17,007 nt of DNA from Parachlamydiales bacterium (lineage in GTDB: Bacteria; Chlamydiota; Chlamydiia; Chlamydiales; Simkaniaceae), in assembly GCA_030641465.1 (NCBI GenBank), contig DAOWHK010000099.1:1-17007 (forward strand), read 5' to 3'. Below the pieces are notes generated by a model that saw nothing but the letters and a program-made list of their open reading frames with translations, was not told the origin of the DNA and searched no databases. The position numbers and the translations under genes were made by a program. Position 1 is the first letter of the stretch; each line of letters begins with the position of its first letter. Positions 8,101 to 15,029 of this stretch are shown piece by piece.

Positions 8101-8258
8101 AGATAATATTTTTTAAATTCTTTGCTCTCAAGATGGATTGCATTTTGCAGCTCTTCTTTTGAAAGGCGCCCTAGTTTCCTTGAATCTTTCATGTGAATTA
8201 GCCGTAAGTTGTTGATTTTAAGCAGTCTACGAACAAGCCGAACCGCCCTTAGCTTCAC
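5091..8258 (-). CDS. Large NAD-type glutamate dehydrogenase (about 115-kDa class)
   Basis: Oxidative deamination of glutamate to 2-oxoglutarate and ammonia, which would let an intracellular bacterium use host glutamate as a carbon source. With 1055 residues it fits the 115-kDa class known from fungi (about 1030-1090), not the 450-residue hexameric enzymes. The N-terminal half is a poorly conserved regulatory-type region. The catalytic part carries SRGGLRTVLP (502-511), PEGGSKAI (543-550, the lysine-bearing GDH motif), GGPDGDVAGN (712-721, dinucleotide binding), PAGGRP (835-840) and VEGANLYLTPGAR (864-876). The start shown is a GTG with an arginine-rich first 22 residues and no clear ribosome binding site; the ATG at 8192 (residue 23) is a serious alternative. 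The ATPase gene ends 13 nt upstream, suggesting one transcript. Its 3' end was duplicated and survives as a remnant at 3829-3988. Coenzyme preference is inferred from the class. Confidence 0.9.
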   Translation of the reverse strand: MKLRAVRLVRRLLKINNLRLIHMKDSRKLGRLSKEELQNAIHLESKEFKKYYLWIEKHMPQSFFEEAEQNHVMLIAHNLMGFEEQDHFAHLHLKGCSIALCLDSPDVDLRILRHYNLYGIKNYRTFISDTPPPFPGLKSKLRIAIIYFTVLSENKICEVPTEILPSDQCKRLFQLSRDRNPSLTEPAFNKLLCSMNSRFLHSLTEERLVLALDMFCRAKHRDNCQYEVSYNEDWETRGKDDTPSMQIVFAWKNTPKHRFLYRLAKTIYRHGLVMRRVNATYIDPYSKNSTLIMSLGLHGMKGKAAWEEADVDDFMQELVTLKYFNYLDPIEKRLIDPGIISGNCGNLLRSMMNFIHQTLVHVEENLYSFQHIEEGLCRHTELTAKLITLFELKFHPEKHNIESYYAEKDKLIKLVKYLDTGSEINDLRRKNILLQGINFLDHLLKTNFYRHNKSAHSFRLDPKYLDHIPMDRKEKFPELPFGIFFIHGMHFIGFQIRFKDLSRGGLRTVLPKQMEQMVSQRTAVFSECYNLAYTQQKKNKDIPEGGSKAIIFLEPYDRLTSETDIYRKEMKWAGTDPEKINETLKQFIKEQKIEYLYQTQRAFIHSFLTLINCNPDGTLKAKYIVDYLQKPEYIYLGPDENMHNHIIEWISNYSLKCGYLPGTCFISSKPHAGINHKEYGITSFGVNVYMEAILEYLHINPKKEIFTVKISGGPDGDVAGNQILNLYKYYPKTAKLLALIDGSGTIYDPMGLDLKTLSELFYKGLPISHYPKEKLHEGAFLLDTQTKREETAYSQKTLCHKKENGQLIEEWISGNDTHHLLRYTVHQTKADIFIPAGGRPKTLNINNYKEYLDENDKPTSRAIVEGANLYLTPGARTALENLGVLIIKDSSANKGGVICSSLEVLTGLILTEEEFLAEKPKLMEEILAFIKEKALSEAKLLLKIHEETKANLTDISDLISKKINTYTYELLDALEEKELSSDPNDLYIRALLNYCPPLLRKKYTKRIIEKLPGPHKKAIIACYLASKLVYLRGVDWSPSIDDVLPLIANDPSINP

Positions 8259-8271
8259 TATAAGCAGAGCG

Positions 8272-10248
8272 CTATTTTTTTAAAAGGCGAAGACTGTTTA
8301 ATCCCACTATAACAGTGCCACCTTCATGAAGAAGGACAGCAACAAAGAGGGGAACAAGGCCAAGAAGGGCGGGAGTTGTGGCAAATAAGATCACAAAAAG
8401 AGAAAGGGAAATATTTTGTTTCACGATGCTTACGGTTTTTCTAGCTTTATGAGTGAGCCACTCAAGAAGGGGAAGCTCATCGCGCAGCAAAACGATATCT
8501 GAGGCGTCAACGGCTGTATCGCTCCCGATTGTTCCCATGGAGATGCCAACAGTTGCTCTTGCAAGAGCTGGGGCATCATTAATTCCATCTCCAACCATGG
8601 CAAGGCTCATTTCTTTGGAAAGTTTTGAGACAATATCCAGTTTATTTTCGGGGCGGAGTTTAGAAAAATAATTTTTGATGCCAAGTTTTTCCGCTACAAG
8701 TTTTGCAGATCTTTCGTGATCACCTGTTAGCATGACAATTTTTAAGTGAAAAAGATTTTCGAGCGAGGATAAGAGAGTTTTTATTCCAGGTCGGATGCTA
8801 TCGAGAAAATGAAAGAAGAATACAGAATTTTTGATAAGAAGAATTGAGACCATGTGATCGAGCGTCTCTAAATGCTGCTGCAAAACTTTTTTTTCCTCGG
8901 TGGAAAAAAGATTAGATTTACTAAAGAGATATTCTTCATTGCCGATAAAAACATGTTCATCTTTTCCTTGAAAAGAGACGTTTCCTTCCACGCCGTAGCC
9001 AGAAACAGCTTTAAAATCAAGCACATCTAGTAAGGGAATATTTTGCTCCTTTGCAAACAAAGAGAGCGCCTCTGCCATCGGATGAGTGATATGCTTTTCT
9101 AAGGAAGCTGCAATAGATGTTGCGTCTTGGATTGAAATCTCATCTTTGTTTATTTTGATCTCTACCTTTGTGCATGTGAGCTTTCCTGTTGTAAGCGTTC
9201 CAGTTTTATCAAAAGCCATAGTTTTAGCACTTGCTAAGGCATCAAGAGTCGTCCCTCCTTTTAGAAGAATCCCTTTTTTTGCGCAGCTACTGATACTGCT
9301 TAAATAAGCTGTTGGCGTTGCGATAATGAGTGCGCAAGGAGAAGCTGCGATCAAAAATGCAAGAGCTCTGTAAATCGAGCCTTCATGGCCGACAAAAGGA
9401 ATGGAGAAAAATACAGGAAGAAGAAGTGCAAAAAGGGCAGATAGACCAATAATTGTGATTGAGTAGCGTTTGACAAATTTATCAAAAAAACGTTCATATT
9501 TTGGCTTCATTTCTTGCGCTTTGTTCATAAGCTCGATCAGTTTTGCAATCGTTGAACTTTCAGAGCTGCGCGTTACGGTTAGTGTGAGCGTGCCATCGAG
9601 ATTGCGACTGCCAGCTTGCACCTCGTCTCCCGTTTTTTTTGAAACGGGAACGCTCTCTCCAGTTAGATGAATAAGATTCACAAAGGATGCGCCACTTATC
9701 ACAGTGCCATCAAGTGGAACGATTTCTCCAGCTTTAATAAGAATGGAAGTGCCAGGCGTGATTTCTTTTACAGATTTTTGAAGTGCGTTGCCATTTTCTG
9801 AAATCACCGTAGCAAAAGTTGGCGCAAGAGAGCGTAGGTTTGACAGTGCGCCTTTTGCTTTTCCCATGACGGCGCGCTCCATAGCTGCAGAAAATTCAAA
9901 GAGGACTAGAAGAAGTGCGCCTTCCATTTGACTTCCAATCAAAACAGATAAAAATGCAGCAAGGGTCATTAATAGATCGATATTGATTTCGACATTTTTT
10001 AAATCTTCAAGAGTACCAATTAATGCGGGCGTTCCGGAGAGAAAAAAAACGCAGACGATAAAAAGATTAGAAAGGGGAGGTAAGTAAAACGAAAAGATAA
10101 AAGCTAAAAGGAGAAAAAAAGCGGAAAGAATGGAGCTTTTTAAAGGGAGGTTTTTTGCCCATTTTTTAGAAGGTTTGGTAAGAAAAGGGCTAAGGCTCTC
10201 TTCTTTTCCCCGCGTAAAGTATTCATCGAAAGCGTACGGATCACTCAT
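8272..10248 (-). CDS. P1B-4-type heavy-metal ATPase
   Basis: Integral membrane pump of 658 residues that exports a transition metal using ATP. Motifs in order: TGES (196-199) in the actuator domain, SPC (303-305) in the membrane metal site, DKTGT with the phosphorylated Asp347, HP (389-390), TGD (508-510), GDGIND (553-558) and HEGGT (641-645) in the last membrane helix. The SPC plus HEGGT pair is the mark of subgroup P1B-4, whose studied members move Co2+ or Fe2+ (CoaT, CtpD, PfeT types). There is no N-terminal CxxC metal-binding domain, also typical of that subgroup. The chlamydial counterpart is often labelled ZntA/CadA, but these residues argue against a zinc or cadmium assignment. The start overlaps the stop of the VIT-like gene by 4 nt (ATGA), so the two are probably translationally coupled and act on the same metal. 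Confidence 0.95.
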   Translation of the reverse strand: MSDPYAFDEYFTRGKEESLSPFLTKPSKKWAKNLPLKSSILSAFFLLLAFIFSFYLPPLSNLFIVCVFFLSGTPALIGTLEDLKNVEINIDLLMTLAAFLSVLIGSQMEGALLLVLFEFSAAMERAVMGKAKGALSNLRSLAPTFATVISENGNALQKSVKEITPGTSILIKAGEIVPLDGTVISGASFVNLIHLTGESVPVSKKTGDEVQAGSRNLDGTLTLTVTRSSESSTIAKLIELMNKAQEMKPKYERFFDKFVKRYSITIIGLSALFALLLPVFFSIPFVGHEGSIYRALAFLIAASPCALIIATPTAYLSSISSCAKKGILLKGGTTLDALASAKTMAFDKTGTLTTGKLTCTKVEIKINKDEISIQDATSIAASLEKHITHPMAEALSLFAKEQNIPLLDVLDFKAVSGYGVEGNVSFQGKDEHVFIGNEEYLFSKSNLFSTEEKKVLQQHLETLDHMVSILLIKNSVFFFHFLDSIRPGIKTLLSSLENLFHLKIVMLTGDHERSAKLVAEKLGIKNYFSKLRPENKLDIVSKLSKEMSLAMVGDGINDAPALARATVGISMGTIGSDTAVDASDIVLLRDELPLLEWLTHKARKTVSIVKQNISLSLFVILFATTPALLGLVPLFVAVLLHEGGTVIVGLNSLRLLKK

Positions 10249-10988
10249 AATAATTTTAGAATAAAGTGAAGGATTCCAAGAGTTAAAAAGCTAGTTGAAA
10301 AGTTCCAAACGCAGCTTGTCAAAAGGCGGTTTTTTTCGAGTTTTGCGCGAAGGGCAGCCGCTAGGATTAGGAGAATAGCTCCAAATGCAATCCCCATTAG
10401 GAAATTGCCAAAATAAAGACTTGCAATTGTGCCACAGGCCGCAATAAGAACGCCGATGCCAGCGCCAAAACTTTGCTTGATCGGATGCTCAAAACTCTCT
10501 AAAGAAAGGCCAAGCTCTTCTGTTAGCATGAGCTGAAGCAGGCGCTGATCATCTGCCATAAGAACTTCAATGACGTCTTCAAGAAGTTTTCCAGAAAGCC
10601 CTTTTTGCGCATACATTGCAGTAAGCTCTTCTTTTTCCTGCGCTCTATTGTGTTCGATCTCCCATCGCTCTTCTTCAATGAGTCTATGCAGCCGCTCAAG
10701 CCTTGAAAATCCAAGTAGCGCAGATCTTCCCATTTTCCAAAAAAAATACGTAATGCTAATTGCAAAAAGAGCTGTAAAAATGAGAGAGTTTCCTACGGAA
10801 AAATGGGAAAGAATCATCCAAAAAGCAAGAAGAAATACCGCGGTCTCTTTTGCAGCATCAATTGCTGCAGCTTTATGGCCAGGCATTTCAGTGCCGTGGC
10901 ACTCAGAGCTCGCAGAGCTTCCTTTTTTGCGAGCGGCAAGTAAGTGCTCATTAACACTTTTTCCTTCAAAATGATTTGGACCATCCAT
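10245..10988 (-). CDS. VIT1/CCC1-family-like membrane transporter
   Basis: A 247-residue membrane protein related to vacuolar iron transporters, which exchange Fe2+ or Mn2+ for protons. The cytoplasmic metal-binding helix region (about 100-163) shows Glu107, Glu110, Glu118, Glu121, Met154 and Glu158. Their spacing (+3, +8, +3, +33, +4) equals that of the metal ligands I recall for eucalyptus VIT1 (E102, E105, E113, E116, M149, E153). Hydrophobic segments at about 48-62, 67-85, 173-193, 195-213 and 229-247 flank it. The usual first-helix NDG motif of VIT proteins is not present, and residues 29-38 form a small stretch with Cys, Met and two His that could touch metal. AGGA lies 6 nt before the ATG. 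It probably corresponds to C. trachomatis CT_728. The 4-nt overlap with the P1B-4 ATPase supports a shared role in iron, manganese or cobalt homeostasis. Confidence 0.8.
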   Translation of the reverse strand: MDGPNHFEGKSVNEHLLAARKKGSSASSECHGTEMPGHKAAAIDAAKETAVFLLAFWMILSHFSVGNSLIFTALFAISITYFFWKMGRSALLGFSRLERLHRLIEEERWEIEHNRAQEKEELTAMYAQKGLSGKLLEDVIEVLMADDQRLLQLMLTEELGLSLESFEHPIKQSFGAGIGVLIAACGTIASLYFGNFLMGIAFGAILLILAAALRAKLEKNRLLTSCVWNFSTSFLTLGILHFILKLL

Positions 10989-11034
10989 AGCACTTCCTAG
11001 TTATACCGTTAGGATATATCAGGAAAGAATTGTG

Positions 11035-12438
11035 TTAAACAGGAGATTTCTTTTCTTTATCTTGCAAAACATAGTAAGGCAGCTCAGCATTACTAATGGT
11101 TCCCCAAATTGATTTGATTCTGTTTGGAAGCAATGAAAAAAAGGAGATTTTTTTGGAAATAAATTTTTTGCGAAAAGAGCTGCGATAATCAAGGGTTTTT
11201 AAAGATAGTGTTTGTGATAGAGTGTTTGCAAAGGTTAAGCATGTGCCTCCGAAGAGAGTAGCTGAGGCAAGATGTTTTAAAGGATCTTCGTTTTCTAATT
11301 GTGAAATGCGATGACTTCTATTTGCAGGAGAATCTTGGAGGCAGCTTTGAAAATCTTCAATCAGTTTTATTCCCTTTCTAAACGTTTGATCAGATATTTC
11401 TTGATCAAAGACATTAATTTCTTTTTGATCGATTGGCATTAGGGCGCGGTGGTCAATATGTTCAAGCCTTCCTCTTAAGAGATAACCTACACTATAGACA
11501 TGGCTTTTTCCTGTGTATTTTTCATTTTTATTAATGGGAGCTACCAGCTCTACCCAGGAGTGGCCATGCTGATCGAAATTAAAAAGATTAGAAGCCAATT
11601 GATAAATGGCTCGGAATCGAGATTTTTCTATCGCATATTTTGGAAGGTGTGTCATTAATCGAAAGTGGTATTTTCCGTCCCCATTTTCAATGAAGGAGGG
11701 TTTAAGATTTTCCCAATTCATCGGATGGTGAATTTCAAGGCCATAGGCAAGATAAGAGTGATCCTGGATTTTTTGAGAGCTGTCGAGTTTTACTTGATCG
11801 ATTGGCATATAGGAATAATTTCCGATGGATAGTTGCTTTTTTAATTCGAAAGATGCGTCATCCCCCCTTTCGTAACACTTTTTTAATTCACATAAGGCAG
11901 TCCAATCAGGGTGCTCTACGTTAATTGTTTGTAATAGGGCGTCTATATCGTGGATTGAGTGCAAAAAACTCTTACCCTCTTTGGCTCGAATATAGGGTTT
12001 GCCATCTTGGAAAATCAGAGCAGATGTTTTGTTTCTTGGATCAACTTTTGCAATGGCATAGTGAAGGTGGTTTTTTTGCAGAAGGGGAAGAAGGGCATCT
12101 TTAGCATTTCCTTCATGATCGATGAGAGAAAAAATATTTAAAGAAAGAAGGTTCGAAACTTTTTTTGAAAAAACAACATTTTTTAATTTTGTTGCAGATT
12201 CTAAGTGAGTGCAATTTGTAGTAAATTTTTTTGCTGCATTATAAAGGTTTTTGTAATTATCAGAAGAAGGCTCCATTTCTAGGAGATTTTGAATAAATAT
12301 TTTGGCAATTTTTTGATCTTGAAGCTTGGCGTAATCTCTAAAGATCCACCTATAACATCGCTCTTGGAAGGTTGTAGTAAGCAACCTTCCAGTTTCTAAA
12401 TTAATTAGATCTAATGCATTATTATTTGTAATTATCAT
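11035..12438 (-). CDS. Unrecognised 467-aa protein, possibly a His/Cys enzyme
   Basis: I do not recognise this protein. It has no signal peptide and no clear membrane helix. The first 60 residues look helical and include YRWIFRDYAKLQDQKIAK (29-46), rich in charged and aromatic residues. In the second half, HGHSWVELV (291-299) is followed about 105 residues later by GGTCLTFAN (397-405). A buried His motif ahead of a Cys at the start of a helix is the order seen in circularly permuted papain-like folds; this is suggestive only. The last 50 residues are basic. It sits between serS (30 nt) and the VIT-like gene (46 nt), in what appears to be an otherwise conserved chlamydial block, so it may be an insertion. 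No ribosome binding site is visible. A TATAAT begins 17 nt before the ATG, so a leaderless start is possible. Confidence 0.75.
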   Translation of the reverse strand: MIITNNNALDLINLETGRLLTTTFQERCYRWIFRDYAKLQDQKIAKIFIQNLLEMEPSSDNYKNLYNAAKKFTTNCTHLESATKLKNVVFSKKVSNLLSLNIFSLIDHEGNAKDALLPLLQKNHLHYAIAKVDPRNKTSALIFQDGKPYIRAKEGKSFLHSIHDIDALLQTINVEHPDWTALCELKKCYERGDDASFELKKQLSIGNYSYMPIDQVKLDSSQKIQDHSYLAYGLEIHHPMNWENLKPSFIENGDGKYHFRLMTHLPKYAIEKSRFRAIYQLASNLFNFDQHGHSWVELVAPINKNEKYTGKSHVYSVGYLLRGRLEHIDHRALMPIDQKEINVFDQEISDQTFRKGIKLIEDFQSCLQDSPANRSHRISQLENEDPLKHLASATLFGGTCLTFANTLSQTLSLKTLDYRSSFRKKFISKKISFFSLLPNRIKSIWGTISNAELPYYVLQDKEKKSPV

Positions 12439-12468
12439 GCTATTATTATAACAGATAATTACATTTTA

Positions 12469-13749
12469 TTAAACAGCAGGGGTTATTTTAGTTAACCCTC
12501 TCAAATATTTATGTAGTACTTCGGGAAGAAGTACTGACCCGTCTTCTTGTTGGTTGTTCTCAAGTAGAGCTACCATAAGTCTTGAGGTTGCAAGGCCAGA
12601 ACCATTGAGTGTATGAACAAATTCAGGCTTATTTTCCCCTTGTTTATAACGAATTTTTGAGCGGCGTGCTTGATAATCTGTGCAATTAGAAACAGAAGAG
12701 ACTTCGTAGTATCGGTCCTGTCCTGGTAGCCAGGCTTCGATATCGATAGTTTTTGCAGCAGGAAAGGATATGTCTCCTGTGACAAGGCACATATTGCGAT
12801 AATGGAGACCGAGTCCTTGCAGAATTTCTTCTGCACTATCTAACATTGTTTGAAACATTTGCTCGCTCTGATCTTCTTTTGTAAAGGCAAACATCTCCAC
12901 TTTATTAAACTGGTGCACCCTAATAAGACCTCTTTCTTGAGTTCCAGAGGCGCCCGCTTCTCGTCTAAAGCAAGGGGTGTAGGACACATATTTTAGAGGA
13001 AGATCTTTTTCTTTGAGGATCTCATCGAAATGGAGGCCGTTGATTGCTGCTTCAGAGGTAGGAATGAGATAGAGGTGGTAGTCCTTATCGTGAATTTTGT
13101 AGAGTTGATCTTCAAATTTTGGAAGTTGCGCAGATCCATACATGATTTCTGGACGCGCTAGATGGGGCACCATCCACTGCGTAAAGCCATTTTTTATATG
13201 TGTATCGAGCATATAATTAATGAGAGCCCATTCAAGCTGCGCTCCGATGTTTTTATAAACAGGCCACCCAGTGCCTGCAATTTTCGCCCCTTTTTCAAAA
13301 TCAAATAGATCGAGTTTTTCATTTAATTCTAAATGGTTTTTATGGGGAAAAGCAAAAGTCCTCTTTTCTCCTACAGTTTTTATGCAGACATTGTCTTGAG
13401 GATCAAGAGATTTTTTGATGCCATCCATAGGAAGGTTTGGAAGCATCGCAAGTTCATTTTGAAAAAGATCCTTTAACTCAGTCAGCTCTTTATCAAGTGC
13501 TGCAATTTGCTCGCCGATTTTTTGCATCTCCTGCATTAAGTCCGTAGTATCCGCGCCGAGTCGCTTTTTATCACCGATCACTTTAGAGTTAGTGTTGCGG
13601 AGTGATTTGAGACTTTCTACCGAGCTCAGAGTCTTTCGCATCTTTTCATCTAGGAGGAGAAGATTTTTCAAAGAAAGATTTGCATCTTTAGATTGAAGTT
13701 TTTTTAAGACAAGTTCGGGGTTTTCACGGATATGTTTGATATCGAGCAT
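12469..13749 (-). CDS. serS: Seryl-tRNA synthetase
   Basis: Charges tRNA-Ser with serine; class II synthetase, cytoplasmic homodimer. The protein has 426 residues, normal for the bacterial enzyme. The N-terminal part (about 1-105) is the antiparallel coiled-coil arm that contacts the long variable arm of the tRNA, starting MLDIKHIRENPELV as in most bacterial SerRS. Motif 1 lies around GFTQWMVPHLARPEIM, motif 2 is CFRREAGASGTQERGLIRVH with the ATP-binding arginine, and motif 3 is LNGSGLATSRLMVALLENN. A longer frame from 13791 would add 14 unlike residues. I chose 13749 because AAGGAAGGA lies 8 nt upstream. First gene of the minus-strand cluster that continues to gdh. Confidence 0.98.
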   Translation of the reverse strand: MLDIKHIRENPELVLKKLQSKDANLSLKNLLLLDEKMRKTLSSVESLKSLRNTNSKVIGDKKRLGADTTDLMQEMQKIGEQIAALDKELTELKDLFQNELAMLPNLPMDGIKKSLDPQDNVCIKTVGEKRTFAFPHKNHLELNEKLDLFDFEKGAKIAGTGWPVYKNIGAQLEWALINYMLDTHIKNGFTQWMVPHLARPEIMYGSAQLPKFEDQLYKIHDKDYHLYLIPTSEAAINGLHFDEILKEKDLPLKYVSYTPCFRREAGASGTQERGLIRVHQFNKVEMFAFTKEDQSEQMFQTMLDSAEEILQGLGLHYRNMCLVTGDISFPAAKTIDIEAWLPGQDRYYEVSSVSNCTDYQARRSKIRYKQGENKPEFVHTLNGSGLATSRLMVALLENNQQEDGSVLLPEVLHKYLRGLTKITPAV

Positions 13750-13757
13750 ATTATCTG

Positions 13758-13766
13758 TCCTTCCTT
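13758..13766 (-). promoter_or_regulatory. Ribosome binding site of serS
   Basis: Minus-strand AAGGAAGGA, 8 nt before the ATG at 13749. It decides this start over the in-frame codon at 13791. Confidence 0.8.
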
Positions 13767-13786
13767 GATGAATTTGAAGAGAAATT

Positions 13787-13816
13787 AGCATATTTTATGA
13801 GGTGTTGTCATGTGAA
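13787..13816 (-). promoter_or_regulatory. Candidate serS promoter
   Basis: Minus strand: TTCACA (plus 13811-13816, one base off consensus), 18 nt, TATGCT (plus 13787-13792). The predicted start near 13780 leaves a leader of about 30 nt that contains the ribosome binding site. It could drive the whole serS-to-gdh cluster. Confidence 0.5.
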
Positions 13817-13830
13817 AAATGAAATTAGAT

Positions 13831-13860
13831 TTGATCGGAAGCGATTCGATGTGATATCCT
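13831..13860 (+). promoter_or_regulatory. Candidate promoter of the UPF0158-E1 pair
   Basis: Plus strand: TTGATC (13831-13836), 18 nt, TATCCT (13855-13860), giving a start near 13867 and a leader of about 27 nt. It is divergent from, and close to, the serS promoter. No Shine-Dalgarno sequence is visible before the ATG at 13894. Confidence 0.4.
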
Positions 13861-13893
13861 TATAGTTGATATCAATCCAACAAAATAGTTGCT

Positions 13894-15027
13894 ATGAAAC
13901 AAACTTCTTTGAAAGGCAAGTCTCTTGCCCCCCAAAACCCCCTTATTTTACGCTTCCATCGATTACTTGACGCTTTTGCAAAAGCTGATGATGAAAGAGA
14001 GTTTTATCTCGATCGATTGGAAGGATTCATCCTTTTTTCAGATCTTGAAAAAACGCAAGAAGAGCTCGGTGTTCTTGAAAAAGAACTAGGAGATCATGAA
14101 GATCGCTATGCCTTGATTCCAAAAATGACCTTCTATGAAACGAAGAAATTTATGGAAGGGTTTGTGCATGAAAAAGTATACGATATTGATACAAAAGAAA
14201 AACTTATTGATATCATTCAGTCGAAAGAAGCAAGGGAAAATTTTCTTGAATTTATTTATGACCATTTGACAGAGCTTGAAAAATGGCAAATGTATTATCA
14301 CGAAAGGTCTCGTATCCGTATTATTGAGTGGCTTCGAGATCAAGAGATCAAATTTGTTTTTGAAGAAGATTTAGATCTTAGTCAATCAGCGATTGAAAAA
14401 TTGAAAAAATATCATTTTGATGTAAAAGTTCCAAAAGATGTTTCTACATCAAGAGATGTGTTAAAAAGTAAATCCAAAACCTACTATTCGAATGAAGCGC
14501 TTAATCCAAGACCTAAAAGAGGGCGGCCTCCAAAGCAAGTTGCAAAAGTAGAAGTAGCGCCAGAGTTAACAGAAGATTTGTACACCACAGTACCCAAGCA
14601 CGTTCGCTACTTTTTATTTCTGCCCGAATATAGTGGGTCTGCTGCAACGTTTTCTGCAAAATTTGATACAGAAGATCAATTAATTGCAAGCTTAAGGGGT
14701 AGCACGCGAGTAAAAGTCGATACAAAGCTTGAGGCATTATCTCAGCGTTTGGAATCGCTGCGCCATCTTTCTAATAAGCTGCGCGATTCGGAAGGGCTTG
14801 GCATCGAAGATGAAGAAAAAATGTTTCGAGCAATTCGTCAAAAATCTTTCGGCTCTGATGATTTAGATCATACAACAAAAAAAGGGAATTTAGTCTCAAG
14901 TGTTGCAAAAGGACTTCTGCCAAAAAAACGAAAACAGGCTCAAATAAAGGAAAGCGATGTTGGCGAGAAAAAACCGAAGCGCGTAAAAAGTGTTACGCAG
15001 CTTGGAGCTAAGAAGAAAAAGAGTTAA
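13894..15027 (+). CDS. UPF0158-like protein with AT-hook and lysine-rich tail
   Basis: A 377-residue soluble protein. Residues about 75-165 resemble the UPF0158 family, which includes the chlamydial protein I recall as CT_429: an acidic, aromatic helical domain with FLEFIYDHL (117-125), MYYHERSRIRIIEWLRD (133-149) and FVFEEDL (154-160). Residues 206-214 read RPKRGRPPK, a good AT-hook (core RGRP) of the kind that binds the minor groove of AT-rich DNA. A second compact region (about 235-300) precedes a disordered basic C-terminus with lysine clusters (KKRK at 344-347, KKKK at 373-376). The molecular function of UPF0158 is unknown. DNA or nucleoid binding is inferred from the AT-hook and basic tail; a nuclear role in the host is another option. 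The E1 gene starts 2 nt after the stop, so co-expression is likely. Confidence 0.75.
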   Translation: MKQTSLKGKSLAPQNPLILRFHRLLDAFAKADDEREFYLDRLEGFILFSDLEKTQEELGVLEKELGDHEDRYALIPKMTFYETKKFMEGFVHEKVYDIDTKEKLIDIIQSKEARENFLEFIYDHLTELEKWQMYYHERSRIRIIEWLRDQEIKFVFEEDLDLSQSAIEKLKKYHFDVKVPKDVSTSRDVLKSKSKTYYSNEALNPRPKRGRPPKQVAKVEVAPELTEDLYTTVPKHVRYFLFLPEYSGSAATFSAKFDTEDQLIASLRGSTRVKVDTKLEALSQRLESLRHLSNKLRDSEGLGIEDEEKMFRAIRQKSFGSDDLDHTTKKGNLVSSVAKGLLPKKRKQAQIKESDVGEKKPKRVKSVTQLGAKKKKS

Positions 15028-15029
15028 TT

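Noticed and set aside
12479-12500. Stem GGGTTA / TAACCC at the end of serS as a terminator
   Set aside because: Short stem inside serS codons without a following T-run on the minus strand; the next gene begins 30 nt after serS.
13750-13791. Longer seryl-tRNA synthetase starting at 13791
   Set aside because: The added 14 residues are not SerRS-like and the strong AAGGAAGGA lies between, serving the ATG at 13749.
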